9,287 bases of DNA, from assembly GCA_009778535.1 (NCBI GenBank), contig WRJP01000070.1, positions 1-9,287 of the forward strand, given 5' to 3'. The stretch is from Propionibacteriaceae bacterium (lineage in GTDB: Bacteria; Actinomycetota; Actinomycetes; Propionibacteriales; Propionibacteriaceae). Shown here piece after piece: positions 1 to 7,722 of this stretch (position 1 is its first letter; the number at the start of each line of letters is the position of its first letter). The position numbers and the translations under genes were made by a program. Below the pieces are notes generated by a model that was not told the DNA's origin, did not search any database, and was given only the letters and a program-made list of their open reading frames with translations.

Positions 1-2682
1 GATTTCGGGGCCGTCGATACAGGCGTGCTTACGCACTATCTTGCCGTCAACCAGCACTGGAACCATACACGCGCCGCACATGCCAGTCGCATCCACCATG
101 ATCGAGTTCAAGCTGGCTACGGTGTGAACCTGGTAGCCGCGCGTCAACTCTGCCACAGCGCGCATCATCATTGGCGGGCCAATAGTCGTGACCGCAACAA
201 TCTTGCGTTTCGCGGTACCAGCTTTGTGGGCTTCCAACAGCGGTTCCAGCGCAGTGGTTACGAAACCGTGTGTCCCAAATGTTCCGTCGTCGGTGGTATA
301 GATCACCTCAAGCAAATCGCCGTACAGATTCTGTAACTTCTCAACACGCTCACCCGCGCCAGTCCAGAACATCAAATCTTTGCTGCGGAATCCGCTTATC
401 AACGTCACATGGTTTCCCATTCGCAGATGTTCACGCATGATCGGATAAACCGGCGGCAGTCCCAGCCCGCCCGCAGTAAACACCACCGTTTCGCCAGTTT
501 CGTTGTAATGCAGTTCCGACGGGGTTCCCAAGGGTCCTGCAATACCAGCAAAACGTTCCCCAGGCTGCATCTGGTTAATCAATGTCGAAGATGCTCCGAC
601 TGCTTGCACAGCTAAGGTGATGGTTCCAGCGTTGGCATCCCAGTCAGCGATAGTGAGGGGAATCAATTCTCCTGTTTCACTCGGCAGCACGCGAACGAAT
701 TGGCCAGCCTTTGCAGCTTTTGCTATAGCAGGTGCAAAAACAGTGAATTCGTCAATACCCGGACTCAAATTACGATGTTCGAGAATGACGGGAGCGCTGG
801 CAGCTTCAGTGGTGTAAGCCAATGCGCTCCGTACCCAATCGGCAATCTTGTCAGAACTCAGATCGATGTTGTCAAGGATTTCTCTAGCTGCGGCTTGGCC
901 ATCTCCTGCTGCCAGAATTGCAGTAGAGCCCCCACGAGTCGCATCTCCGCCGGTGAAAATTCCGGCAAGTGAGGTCTCCTGAGAGTCAGCATCCCGCAAC
1001 ACAATTGTGCCCTGCTTCGACACATCAAGATTCGGTTCGGAATCCTTGATGATCGGATTAGCGGAGTTACCCAGCGCCATGATCACCAACTCGGATTTGA
1101 CAGTTTCAGTCGCACCAGTTGGCTTTGGAGACCGGCGTCCGCTTTCATCTGGGTCGCCCAACTCCATAACTTCCAGTACCGAATCGGTGATGAAACCAGT
1201 TTCGGGGTCGCCTACAAACTCGCAAGGGGAACGCAGCACCGAAAGTGAAATGCCTTCTTCCAGGGCGTGCTCCAGTTCTTCAACGCGGGCAGGCATCTCA
1301 GCTTGAGTTCGCCGATAGACGATGGTCACCTCACCGCCCAGCCGCTTCGCGGTTCTGGCGGCATCCATAGCAGTGTTCCCGCCGCCAACTACCATTACCT
1401 GTTTACCAAAAACTTCTGGCAGTGGAGTGTCGGTTTCCGAATCGTGAGCTTGCAGCAAATTAACTCTGGTCAAAAACTCATTTGCGCTCATCACGTTCAG
1501 CAGATGCTCGCCTGGGATATTCATAAACTTGGGAAGACCAGCACCGGAACCGACGAAAATAGTTTGGAACCCCGCTTTGCGTAAATCTTGCAGGCTGGCA
1601 GTCTTGCCAACCACAAAGCTGGTGACGAAACGTCCGCCAAGCAATTTGATCTTTTCCACCACATCGTCGATCAACTGATTCGGAAGTCGGAATTCTGGAA
1701 TGCCGAAACGCAGCACCCCGCCAATGGCGTGGAATGCTTCAAAGATCGTCACTGGGAAACCAGCCCGAGCCAGCAGGAAGGCGTTAATAAGTCCGGCCGG
1801 ACCTGAACCAACGATAGCTATCGGTGGTTTTTCCGCAACTTTCCAAGGGTCGGGCAAACCTTCCAGTCGCTTGATGGCTTGGCCAGGATTGGCTTTCTTG
1901 TCCCATTCCGGGAGGAACCATTCCACCTGTCCGATAGACATGGCGTGTGGGTTGATGATGCAGACACCTTCGCACTGCGATTCTTGGGGGCAGACGCGGC
2001 CGGTGACATTGGGGAGCGGGTTGCTTTCCTCAAGCATCAGCAAGGCTTCGTCGAATTTTCCGGAAGCGATCAAGTCGAACATCACTGGAATGTGTACCTG
2101 CACCGGACAGCCTCCGGTGCGTTCTTCACTGTCCTTTGCGAGCAATTTGCCCAACTCGCACGGTGAATCTTTGCATTGCTTGTCGCGGATTGACTCGATC
2201 CAAACCAGCAACTCGACTTCGCGCAGCGTGTAGCCAACATCCATATAACCCAAATAGCCGGTGTTCACCAAGTCGAAATCCTGGTTGCGATCTTCCGGTT
2301 TGCGGATATGAGGCGGGATCGCCGCGTTCATAGGCCAGCCATCGGAGAACCCTTTGAAGATCGGATAGCGCTGGGATAGGTGCTCGTCAAGTGCTTGAAT
2401 GAAAAGACGCTTGCGCGCTACCGGTAGCCCCCACAGGAAACGCATCAACACCACCGAAGAATCGTCGCCGCGTAGCAGCACCTCCCATAGTCCGGTGATG
2501 AACTCCGCGTCCAGTGGCTCACGGCCACGGAACCGCTGCGTTACAACTTCCATGCCTTCGGTGATGAAGGTGTTCCGGAATTGGCGCGGGTCAGTCTTGA
2601 GCGCGCGTTCCAGCACCTGCAACTTGCTGTGAAACGCCGCCGAATCTGGGGATTGAGTCAACTCCTGAGTGGTCGTCGTCAT
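1..2682 (-). CDS. Fused GltD/NfnB-like and FNR/NfnA-like NAD(P)H:ferredoxin oxidoreductase (3' end outside window)
   Basis: Read by hand as one uninterrupted frame of 894 codons from the ATG at 2682 to the window edge. Residues 1-165 match no family I know. Residues about 166-605 are GltD/NfnB-like: a cysteine region (C170, C175, C192-P, C231-P, C237, C241), an FAD-binding GSGPAG at 292-297, GGVLRFGIPEFRLP at 321-334, an NADPH-type GGGNTAMD near 433-440 with YRR at 456-458, and GGD at 578-580. Residues about 632-894 are FNR/NfnA-like: flavin motif IPLTIAD near 674-680, GGLGLPPVYPI near 738-748, GPP at 835-837, and [2Fe-2S] ligands D864, C869, C872 and C888, followed by the family's DGPE. NfnA, NfnB and sulfide dehydrogenase subunits shuttle electrons between ferredoxin and NAD(P)(H) in the cytoplasm. 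Here the likely partner is the PFOR encoded just upstream. No glutamate synthase large subunit lies within the window, so a glutamate synthase role is unlikely. Probably about 20 residues are missing at the end. Confidence 0.9.
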   Translation of the reverse strand, partial: MTTTTQELTQSPDSAAFHSKLQVLERALKTDPRQFRNTFITEGMEVVTQRFRGREPLDAEFITGLWEVLLRGDDSSVVLMRFLWGLPVARKRLFIQALDEHLSQRYPIFKGFSDGWPMNAAIPPHIRKPEDRNQDFDLVNTGYLGYMDVGYTLREVELLVWIESIRDKQCKDSPCELGKLLAKDSEERTGGCPVQVHIPVMFDLIASGKFDEALLMLEESNPLPNVTGRVCPQESQCEGVCIINPHAMSIGQVEWFLPEWDKKANPGQAIKRLEGLPDPWKVAEKPPIAIVGSGPAGLINAFLLARAGFPVTIFEAFHAIGGVLRFGIPEFRLPNQLIDDVVEKIKLLGGRFVTSFVVGKTASLQDLRKAGFQTIFVGSGAGLPKFMNIPGEHLLNVMSANEFLTRVNLLQAHDSETDTPLPEVFGKQVMVVGGGNTAMDAARTAKRLGGEVTIVYRRTQAEMPARVEELEHALEEGISLSVLRSPCEFVGDPETGFITDSVLEVMELGDPDESGRRSPKPTGATETVKSELVIMALGNSANPIIKDSEPNLDVSKQGTIVLRDADSQETSLAGIFTGGDATRGGSTAILAAGDGQAAAREILDNIDLSSDKIADWVRSALAYTTEAASAPVILEHRNLSPGIDEFTVFAPAIAKAAKAGQFVRVLPSETGELIPLTIADWDANAGTITLAVQAVGASSTLINQMQPGERFAGIAGPLGTPSELHYNETGETVVFTAGGLGLPPVYPIMREHLRMGNHVTLISGFRSKDLMFWTGAGERVEKLQNLYGDLLEVIYTTDDGTFGTHGFVTTALEPLLEAHKAGTAKRKIVAVTTIGPPMMMRAVAELTRGYQVHTVASLNSIMVDATGMCGACMVPVLVDGKIVRKHACIDGPEI
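2679..2682 (-). promoter_or_regulatory. ATGA stop/start overlap between PFOR and Nfn-like fusion genes
   Basis: On the minus strand the PFOR ends ATC ATA AAA TGA, with TGA at 2681-2679. The next gene's ATG occupies 2682-2680, so the two share an ATGA. A GGAG lies about 7 bases upstream, inside the PFOR codons, and can serve as its ribosome site. This arrangement is typical of translational coupling and argues that the two proteins are made in fixed ratio, as expected of partners in one electron-transfer system. Confidence 0.9.
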
Positions 2683-5600
2683 TTTATGATCTCCGCATCA
2701 CAAGTGGCCTTAACTTTGTTGAAGCGCTTTGTCAGTTCGGGTGTTACCGTCAATCCTGACAGCGCATCGACCTTCAGACGGGCAACTGACTTAGCCTCTC
2801 CGTTTACGACGATGGTGACCTTGTCAAACAGTTGCGGCAAGTCCTGGTAGCAGGTGCCGCAGTCGACACAGCGCGGTTCATCAGCTGGGTCGAGCCAAAT
2901 CGGGCGCTCATCCCCAGCTTGGGGCGCTGCCGGAGCGGGGGCGGCTCCACTCGCCGCTGGAGCATCCAAACCCAGAGTTTGTGCAGCAGACACCGGCTGT
3001 TTTGCCATTACCATTGCCACCATCGCATCCGCGATGGAATCCAAGGCGGCATCCTTGTCAGCAGTCGCCTGATCGTAGCGCTGCTTCCAACCTGCAAGCT
3101 CAGCCGCGTGTTCTGACGCTAACTCGGCCTGACCGATACCGGCCAGATATTGCAGGGTTTGCCAGTTGTGCAGGCGATCTTCCACCAACGCGACGATGGA
3201 TGCCGAGCAGCCGACCTTTATCAGTTTCTTTTCCGAGTCAGTTGCCCAGATGAACGGAGTCTTACTCGCGCGCGAACTGGGGTCAAGTTCAATGAACTCG
3301 GAAATCTCGACAGCGTTGACATCGTCGGACAGTTTCTTAAACTGCTTCGCGAAACGTACCTCACCCAAAGCAAAGACCGCTGGTGTGAGCGGAGTTTCAA
3401 ACAGAGCCAAGTTGCCAGCATCGTCGCGGTATTCGATGGTGCTGGTTGTCCAAGCTGCATTGATGGCAGGGTTGCCGTCGAGACTGAATCGCTCGGGCAA
3501 GGTTTGGCCAGCATTGGGATTGTGGATATAAATCGGACTTAGTCGAGACTCAACGGCCAGCCGCGAACGTGCCGTTGAAAGATCCTCAGGCATGCCGTTT
3601 TCCGTTCCGCAAGGAGCATAGGCAATCATCAACGCCGCGCCGTCATTGAAATTCAACATGTCGGCGGTAGCGCTGAGGAAATGTCCATGAAGCGCACTGG
3701 AAGTTGCACATACGAAGGTGTTGGGATGGAACGCTGCTAACAGCCCCAGCTCCTTGCGAATCTCGGCCTTTCCTGGATGGGACTTACCGTAACGAGCTAG
3801 GTCAGCATCCTGTCCGGTGTAAGAAGCGGTTGAGGCTTGTCCGCCGGTATTCGAGTAGCCGCCAGTGTCCAGGGCAAGGATTTTGATCGGTGTGCCACCA
3901 GCAAGCACCCTGCTCATGGCACCAAATCCGATGTCGAAGATTGCGCCGTCGCCGGAGATCGAAAGTATCACTGGCAGCAGATCGAGTTCGGCAGCGCTGA
4001 ACCCGCGCCAACTCAGGGTGTCCAAAACTCCAGGGTCAGTATTTGTCAGTTCGGCTTTGGCTGCGCGAATGGCTTTCACTTCGTCCACATACGCTGAAAC
4101 GAACCCTTCATAGATGCCAGCAGCCAACGGCTGAGCATCGTGGAAGAGGCTGTTGACCCAAGGGTCTATGAATTGTGTCGCTGGCATTGTGGAGGAGTAG
4201 ACGCTAGAACATCCAGTGGAATTGGTAACTACCATTGGAGCCGGTCCAAAGCCAGTCGGTCCGCCTTCGTATAGGTAGAGTCGAGATTCCAGTGTTGAAG
4301 TCAACTCCTTAATTCGGGCAGCCCCTGGAGCGTCGGCAGTTTTAGACTTTGCGGCAAGATCAGCGAGCAGTTGCTCCAATTCTGCGATATGGGCGCGGCG
4401 TTTCGCCTCACCCTTCGCCCGCGACATCGCCGCAACTAGATGCGTGATGGTGACTTCGCCGCAGCCGCGACAAGCGCCATGGCCGCCAACGATGGAGAAG
4501 TAGTTGTTATGGTCGAGTAACAACCGTTTCAGGTCGCCGCCTTCAGCGATAGCTTCTTGGGCGTAGCGTTCAGCGGTGTTGGGAAGTTTCGTGAATACCT
4601 CGAAACGTTCTTCCAGTGTTTCCAGTAAAGCGTCGTCTTGGTCGGCACTGGTGAGGGCTTTCGGGCCGCACACCTGGACGCACTGTAGACAACCCGTACA
4701 CTTCCAGGGGTCTACGACTGCACTGAACATTCCGCCAGTTCCAGATTCGGCTTTCTCGGCAGCGGTAAAGAAGGGACGGGTTCGAGCCACTGGGAAAGTC
4801 TCCAATGCCGCTATCAGGGCGTTCTTGTGGCGCTTGAGTGCAGTGTTCTTACTCAGCGTGGAGTTTCCTGTGATAGCTTGGGCTGCCACTTGATCGAAGG
4901 CGCGATCTTGGGCATCCGCGAGCAGGACTTCCCTGATGGCCGCCGCCCACGCAGGTACGACTTCCGTCAACGCGTCTTGAACTCCGACCTGCGCTATCGC
5001 CGCCCCCAATAGATCGCTGATCTCATGGATAGTGTTAGGGATTGCCGAATCTGGGCAGGCGATTGCACACTCCATACATCCGGTACATGCCGCTGGGTTG
5101 AAGACTGGGGCGGTACGGCGGAAGATGCCCTTGTCCTTAAAGGCGCCGCTGCCAGCAGCGATGAATAATCCAGCGCCGGGAAGCACTGGGGCATTGCCAA
5201 TCGTGCCCTCGCGGAAAGGCCGCGCCATCAAGTCTTCGTAGTAGGCGGGGTCGAATAGTCCAGTGGAGCGTTCAACTTTGGCGAATGGGCAGACCGAAGC
5301 TGACAGTTCGATGCTGCGCTTTGCTTGTTTAGCGGGCAGCGAATCGACTTTGACAAACTCAGCCCCCGCATAGTCAACATTCTTTACAGCAGTTATCGCA
5401 TCCGAAATTACGGCCATGTTAGATGTGACGATTCCACTGCCCTTGCTGCCGAACTTCTTCTGCAATTCGGCCTTTATCAGCTCTAGGGTTTTTCCTTGAC
5501 CGCCTTCAGTGGCAATCTGCTGCACATTTCCAATAACTGCACCAATAAAGGCAATGCCCATCATCCGGACTTCGAGTTGCGGATTAGGGGCATGTTTGAC

Positions 5601-7637
5601 AGCCACCGCAAAGGCGTCGATGACCTTGAAGTTCAACTCTTTTTCGCGGATGGTGGTTCTTACCTTTTTGGGAAGTCTCGCCCAGACAGCAAGCGGGTCT
5701 TTGTCAGACTGCAAGATGAAAGTTCCGCCTTTGACCAAACCCTTCAAGGGGTTGGTGTGGCTGAACACCTGATGGTCAGAGGCGACGACAATGTCAACGT
5801 CTTCTAATTCGGCGTTTGTCAGCAGCACAGGTTCGGGAGAGAGAGTGATGTAGTACTGCGTAGGTGCGCCGGATTTTTCGGAACCATATTTGGGGGCAGA
5901 CTTGGAATACATGCCGCTCATTCCGGAAAGAATGTCGGTGAGAAGTTTGCCGGTGGAGACCATCCCGTAGCCGCCGATAGAGTGGAAGCGTATCCGTAGC
6001 GCCTGCTCAGGAAGTAGTTGCGGGTTGGGTTCGGTCTCCAACGCCATCAATTCAGTTTCGGGATATGCTTCACGCAAACGCTCTTGGAGCGCTTTCAGCG
6101 TTCCGGTAGCTGCGGGGTCGAAGAAGGTAGAACCGAGGTAGACCAACCCGGCGCGCTTGTCGGGGTCGGCCATATTGCGGAAAGCTGCGATGAGATCGCG
6201 CGGCTGTACATCGTGGCCGCCGAGTCCGAAGATTGCACAAGTCAGCTTCGGCGTTGCATCCAGCGTTGGGATGCCTGGGTAACTGCCGGAGTTTTCGGCA
6301 TTGGCGCGAGCCTTAAACAGGGCTTCGGTGACAAAGGTCGTCAGGTTGCACAGTTCGGAACGCTCCAACACTGTGACGGCTTTTGCACCCTTGAGAGCGG
6401 CAACTAATTCGGCTTCCGGGAAGGGTTGCAGGAGTTTTACCGATACCACTCCGACTTTTAGACCCTGCGAGCGGAGATATGGCAGTACGGCGCGTGCGTC
6501 GTCGGTGATTGATCCCAGTCCGACCATGATGTAGTCGGCATCTGCGGTGTCATAGCAGTGGATTGGAGTGTATTCACGGCCGGTGAGTTTGCTGTATTCC
6601 GACATTGCTTCACGGACAATTCCTGGAACTGCGGAGGCAAAGTGGGTGCGGTGATCTACGGCTCCAGCTTGGAAATCGGGCTGGTTCTGTACCGGGCCAG
6701 TCAGTCCGGGATTGTTCGGGTCGACCAGCGCTGGCACTAACGCGCGGGTACCTTTTTCATGTGCATTCAGCCAGGCGCGGCGCCACTTGCCATGTAACTC
6801 GCTTGGCACCAAGGTCAGAGTTTTTTGAATCAGCTTGCCTGCCGTGTCGGTTTCTACCTTGGCCGCATCGGATTCTAGTTGTGCACGTAATGATTTCAGC
6901 TTGTCAGGGTTGAAGTGTTCTGCGTGCCGCTTCAGCCATTGCTGTAATTGCCAACTGCGGCCTTTGGCTCCAAAGAGGATTTCTTGCGCTACGGTGGGGC
7001 AGGGGATACGGCTTGCAGGGTCGCCTAGATATTCGGCTAGGAGTTCTGGTTCTGGAAGCAGCAATTCGCTCATCACATGGCTGGTGGCGAAGCCGTCCAT
7101 CGAATTCGCCACTGGTATCAGGCTCAAAGCAGAGCAGCGGTATGAGATGGCTGCTAAGTCGGCTGCTTCCTGCGGGCTGGAGCCGAAAAGTATGGTGTAG
7201 CCTGCCGGTAGCAGCGAGTAAACATCGTCGTGGCCTGCCATCACATTCAGTGAGTGTCGGGTTACGACTCGGGCTGCTACCTGCAAAACAAAACCGCCGA
7301 TTTTTTTACCGACGGTTGTGTAGTGAGATTCGAGCGCATACAAGATGCCTTGGGAACTGGAGGCATTAGAAATGTAGTTGCCTCCGGTTAAGGCTGCGCC
7401 TAGTGCACCAGATTGGGCTGAATGTTCACCTTCAGTCTCTACGAAAAATGGATGTTTGCCCCAGACGTTGAGTTGGCCTTCGGCGCGGGCGGCTTCGAAG
7501 TTCTCGGAGATTTCTGTTGATGGGGTGATGGGGTATCCGATCACACCTCCACAAACATGCTTCATCACGTATGCAACTGCACCATTGCCGTTCAATACTT
7601 CAGCGATTCCTGGATACTTTGCTTGTTTCGTCGTCAC
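2679..7637 (-). CDS. Large PFOR-type pyruvate (2-oxoacid):ferredoxin oxidoreductase with C-terminal ferredoxin domain
   Basis: Single-chain PFOR (NifJ/Por family) of 1652 residues; usual members are about 1170-1230. It oxidises a 2-oxoacid with CoA to acyl-CoA and CO2, using thiamine diphosphate (TPP) and Fe-S clusters in the cytoplasm, and can run in reverse. Domains in order: pyrimidine-binding domain with YPITPS (35-40), E71 and R123; domain II about 335-480; gamma domain starting FHSIGGYGMVSTGK (551-564); two-cluster ferredoxin domain (C851, C854, C857, C861-P; C980, C983, C986, C990-G); proximal-cluster ligands C1056, C1059, C1143 and probably C1343; TPP domain with GDG (1229-1231) and YSNTGGQ (1261-1267). 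Then come about 230 further residues ending in an Ala/Pro-rich linker (about 1559-1575) and a monocluster ferredoxin (C1590, C1593, C1596, C1646). The equivalents of the catalytic Thr, Arg and Asn (T38, R123, N1263) are present. Pyruvate is the likely substrate, but altered motifs (AGHDDVY, DGFATSH) leave this open. The GTG start is chosen for its ribosome site and family alignment. Confidence 0.93.
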   Translation of the reverse strand: MTTKQAKYPGIAEVLNGNGAVAYVMKHVCGGVIGYPITPSTEISENFEAARAEGQLNVWGKHPFFVETEGEHSAQSGALGAALTGGNYISNASSSQGILYALESHYTTVGKKIGGFVLQVAARVVTRHSLNVMAGHDDVYSLLPAGYTILFGSSPQEAADLAAISYRCSALSLIPVANSMDGFATSHVMSELLLPEPELLAEYLGDPASRIPCPTVAQEILFGAKGRSWQLQQWLKRHAEHFNPDKLKSLRAQLESDAAKVETDTAGKLIQKTLTLVPSELHGKWRRAWLNAHEKGTRALVPALVDPNNPGLTGPVQNQPDFQAGAVDHRTHFASAVPGIVREAMSEYSKLTGREYTPIHCYDTADADYIMVGLGSITDDARAVLPYLRSQGLKVGVVSVKLLQPFPEAELVAALKGAKAVTVLERSELCNLTTFVTEALFKARANAENSGSYPGIPTLDATPKLTCAIFGLGGHDVQPRDLIAAFRNMADPDKRAGLVYLGSTFFDPAATGTLKALQERLREAYPETELMALETEPNPQLLPEQALRIRFHSIGGYGMVSTGKLLTDILSGMSGMYSKSAPKYGSEKSGAPTQYYITLSPEPVLLTNAELEDVDIVVASDHQVFSHTNPLKGLVKGGTFILQSDKDPLAVWARLPKKVRTTIREKELNFKVIDAFAVAVKHAPNPQLEVRMMGIAFIGAVIGNVQQIATEGGQGKTLELIKAELQKKFGSKGSGIVTSNMAVISDAITAVKNVDYAGAEFVKVDSLPAKQAKRSIELSASVCPFAKVERSTGLFDPAYYEDLMARPFREGTIGNAPVLPGAGLFIAAGSGAFKDKGIFRRTAPVFNPAACTGCMECAIACPDSAIPNTIHEISDLLGAAIAQVGVQDALTEVVPAWAAAIREVLLADAQDRAFDQVAAQAITGNSTLSKNTALKRHKNALIAALETFPVARTRPFFTAAEKAESGTGGMFSAVVDPWKCTGCLQCVQVCGPKALTSADQDDALLETLEERFEVFTKLPNTAERYAQEAIAEGGDLKRLLLDHNNYFSIVGGHGACRGCGEVTITHLVAAMSRAKGEAKRRAHIAELEQLLADLAAKSKTADAPGAARIKELTSTLESRLYLYEGGPTGFGPAPMVVTNSTGCSSVYSSTMPATQFIDPWVNSLFHDAQPLAAGIYEGFVSAYVDEVKAIRAAKAELTNTDPGVLDTLSWRGFSAAELDLLPVILSISGDGAIFDIGFGAMSRVLAGGTPIKILALDTGGYSNTGGQASTASYTGQDADLARYGKSHPGKAEIRKELGLLAAFHPNTFVCATSSALHGHFLSATADMLNFNDGAALMIAYAPCGTENGMPEDLSTARSRLAVESRLSPIYIHNPNAGQTLPERFSLDGNPAINAAWTTSTIEYRDDAGNLALFETPLTPAVFALGEVRFAKQFKKLSDDVNAVEISEFIELDPSSRASKTPFIWATDSEKKLIKVGCSASIVALVEDRLHNWQTLQYLAGIGQAELASEHAAELAGWKQRYDQATADKDAALDSIADAMVAMVMAKQPVSAAQTLGLDAPAASGAAPAPAAPQAGDERPIWLDPADEPRCVDCGTCYQDLPQLFDKVTIVVNGEAKSVARLKVDALSGLTVTPELTKRFNKVKATCDAEIIK

Positions 7638-7650
7638 GGTCCTCGTCCTG
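7638..7650 (-). promoter_or_regulatory. Ribosome binding site that fixes the GTG start of the PFOR gene
   Basis: Reading the minus strand, AGGACGAGGACC lies directly before the GTG at 7637-7635. AGGA is spaced 8 bases from the start codon, which is a good Shine-Dalgarno distance. A second GAGG sits only 3 bases from it. The frame stays open for 80 codons further upstream, to an ATG at 7877. That stretch is low-complexity, unlike any PFOR and crosses the intergenic inverted repeat. The next in-frame Met downstream (residue 25) is inside the conserved N-terminal domain and leaves little room before YPITPS. The GTG is therefore the best start. Confidence 0.7.
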
Positions 7651-7694
7651 TTTTGAAGATGGTTTATGCGCCCACATCCGGAAGCATCTTTGCT

Positions 7695-7722
7695 AGGAGT
7701 ATAGAGGGTTCTATGTACTCCT
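7695..7722. repeat. Inverted repeat in the divergent intergenic region (possible operator or 5' UTR hairpin)
   Basis: AGGAGTA (7695-7701) and TACTCCT (7716-7722) are perfect 7-base inverted arms. Inside them TAGA (7702-7705) pairs with TCTA (7710-7713) around a GGGT loop, leaving a 2-base TG bulge. The centre is about 70 bases upstream of the PFOR GTG. On the minus strand the element contains TATACT, a five-of-six match to a -10 box, but there is no convincing -35 at 17 bases. It could be an operator for the PFOR operon or a hairpin in its leader RNA. The rest of 7638-7910 shows only loose AT-rich runs, such as TTTTTTTATACA at 7751-7762, and no clear promoter. Confidence 0.45.

Noticed and set aside
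1700..2233. A 177-codon plus-strand open frame.
   Set aside because: It is antisense to the GltD-like half, which shows clear family motifs in the other strand; the antisense product is low-complexity and Ser/Pro-rich with no motif.
1..2682. Glutamate synthase small subunit (gltD).
   Set aside because: The chain is fused to an FNR/NfnA-like half and sits downstream of a PFOR with no glutamate synthase large subunit in the window; GltD similarity is to the shared flavoprotein fold.
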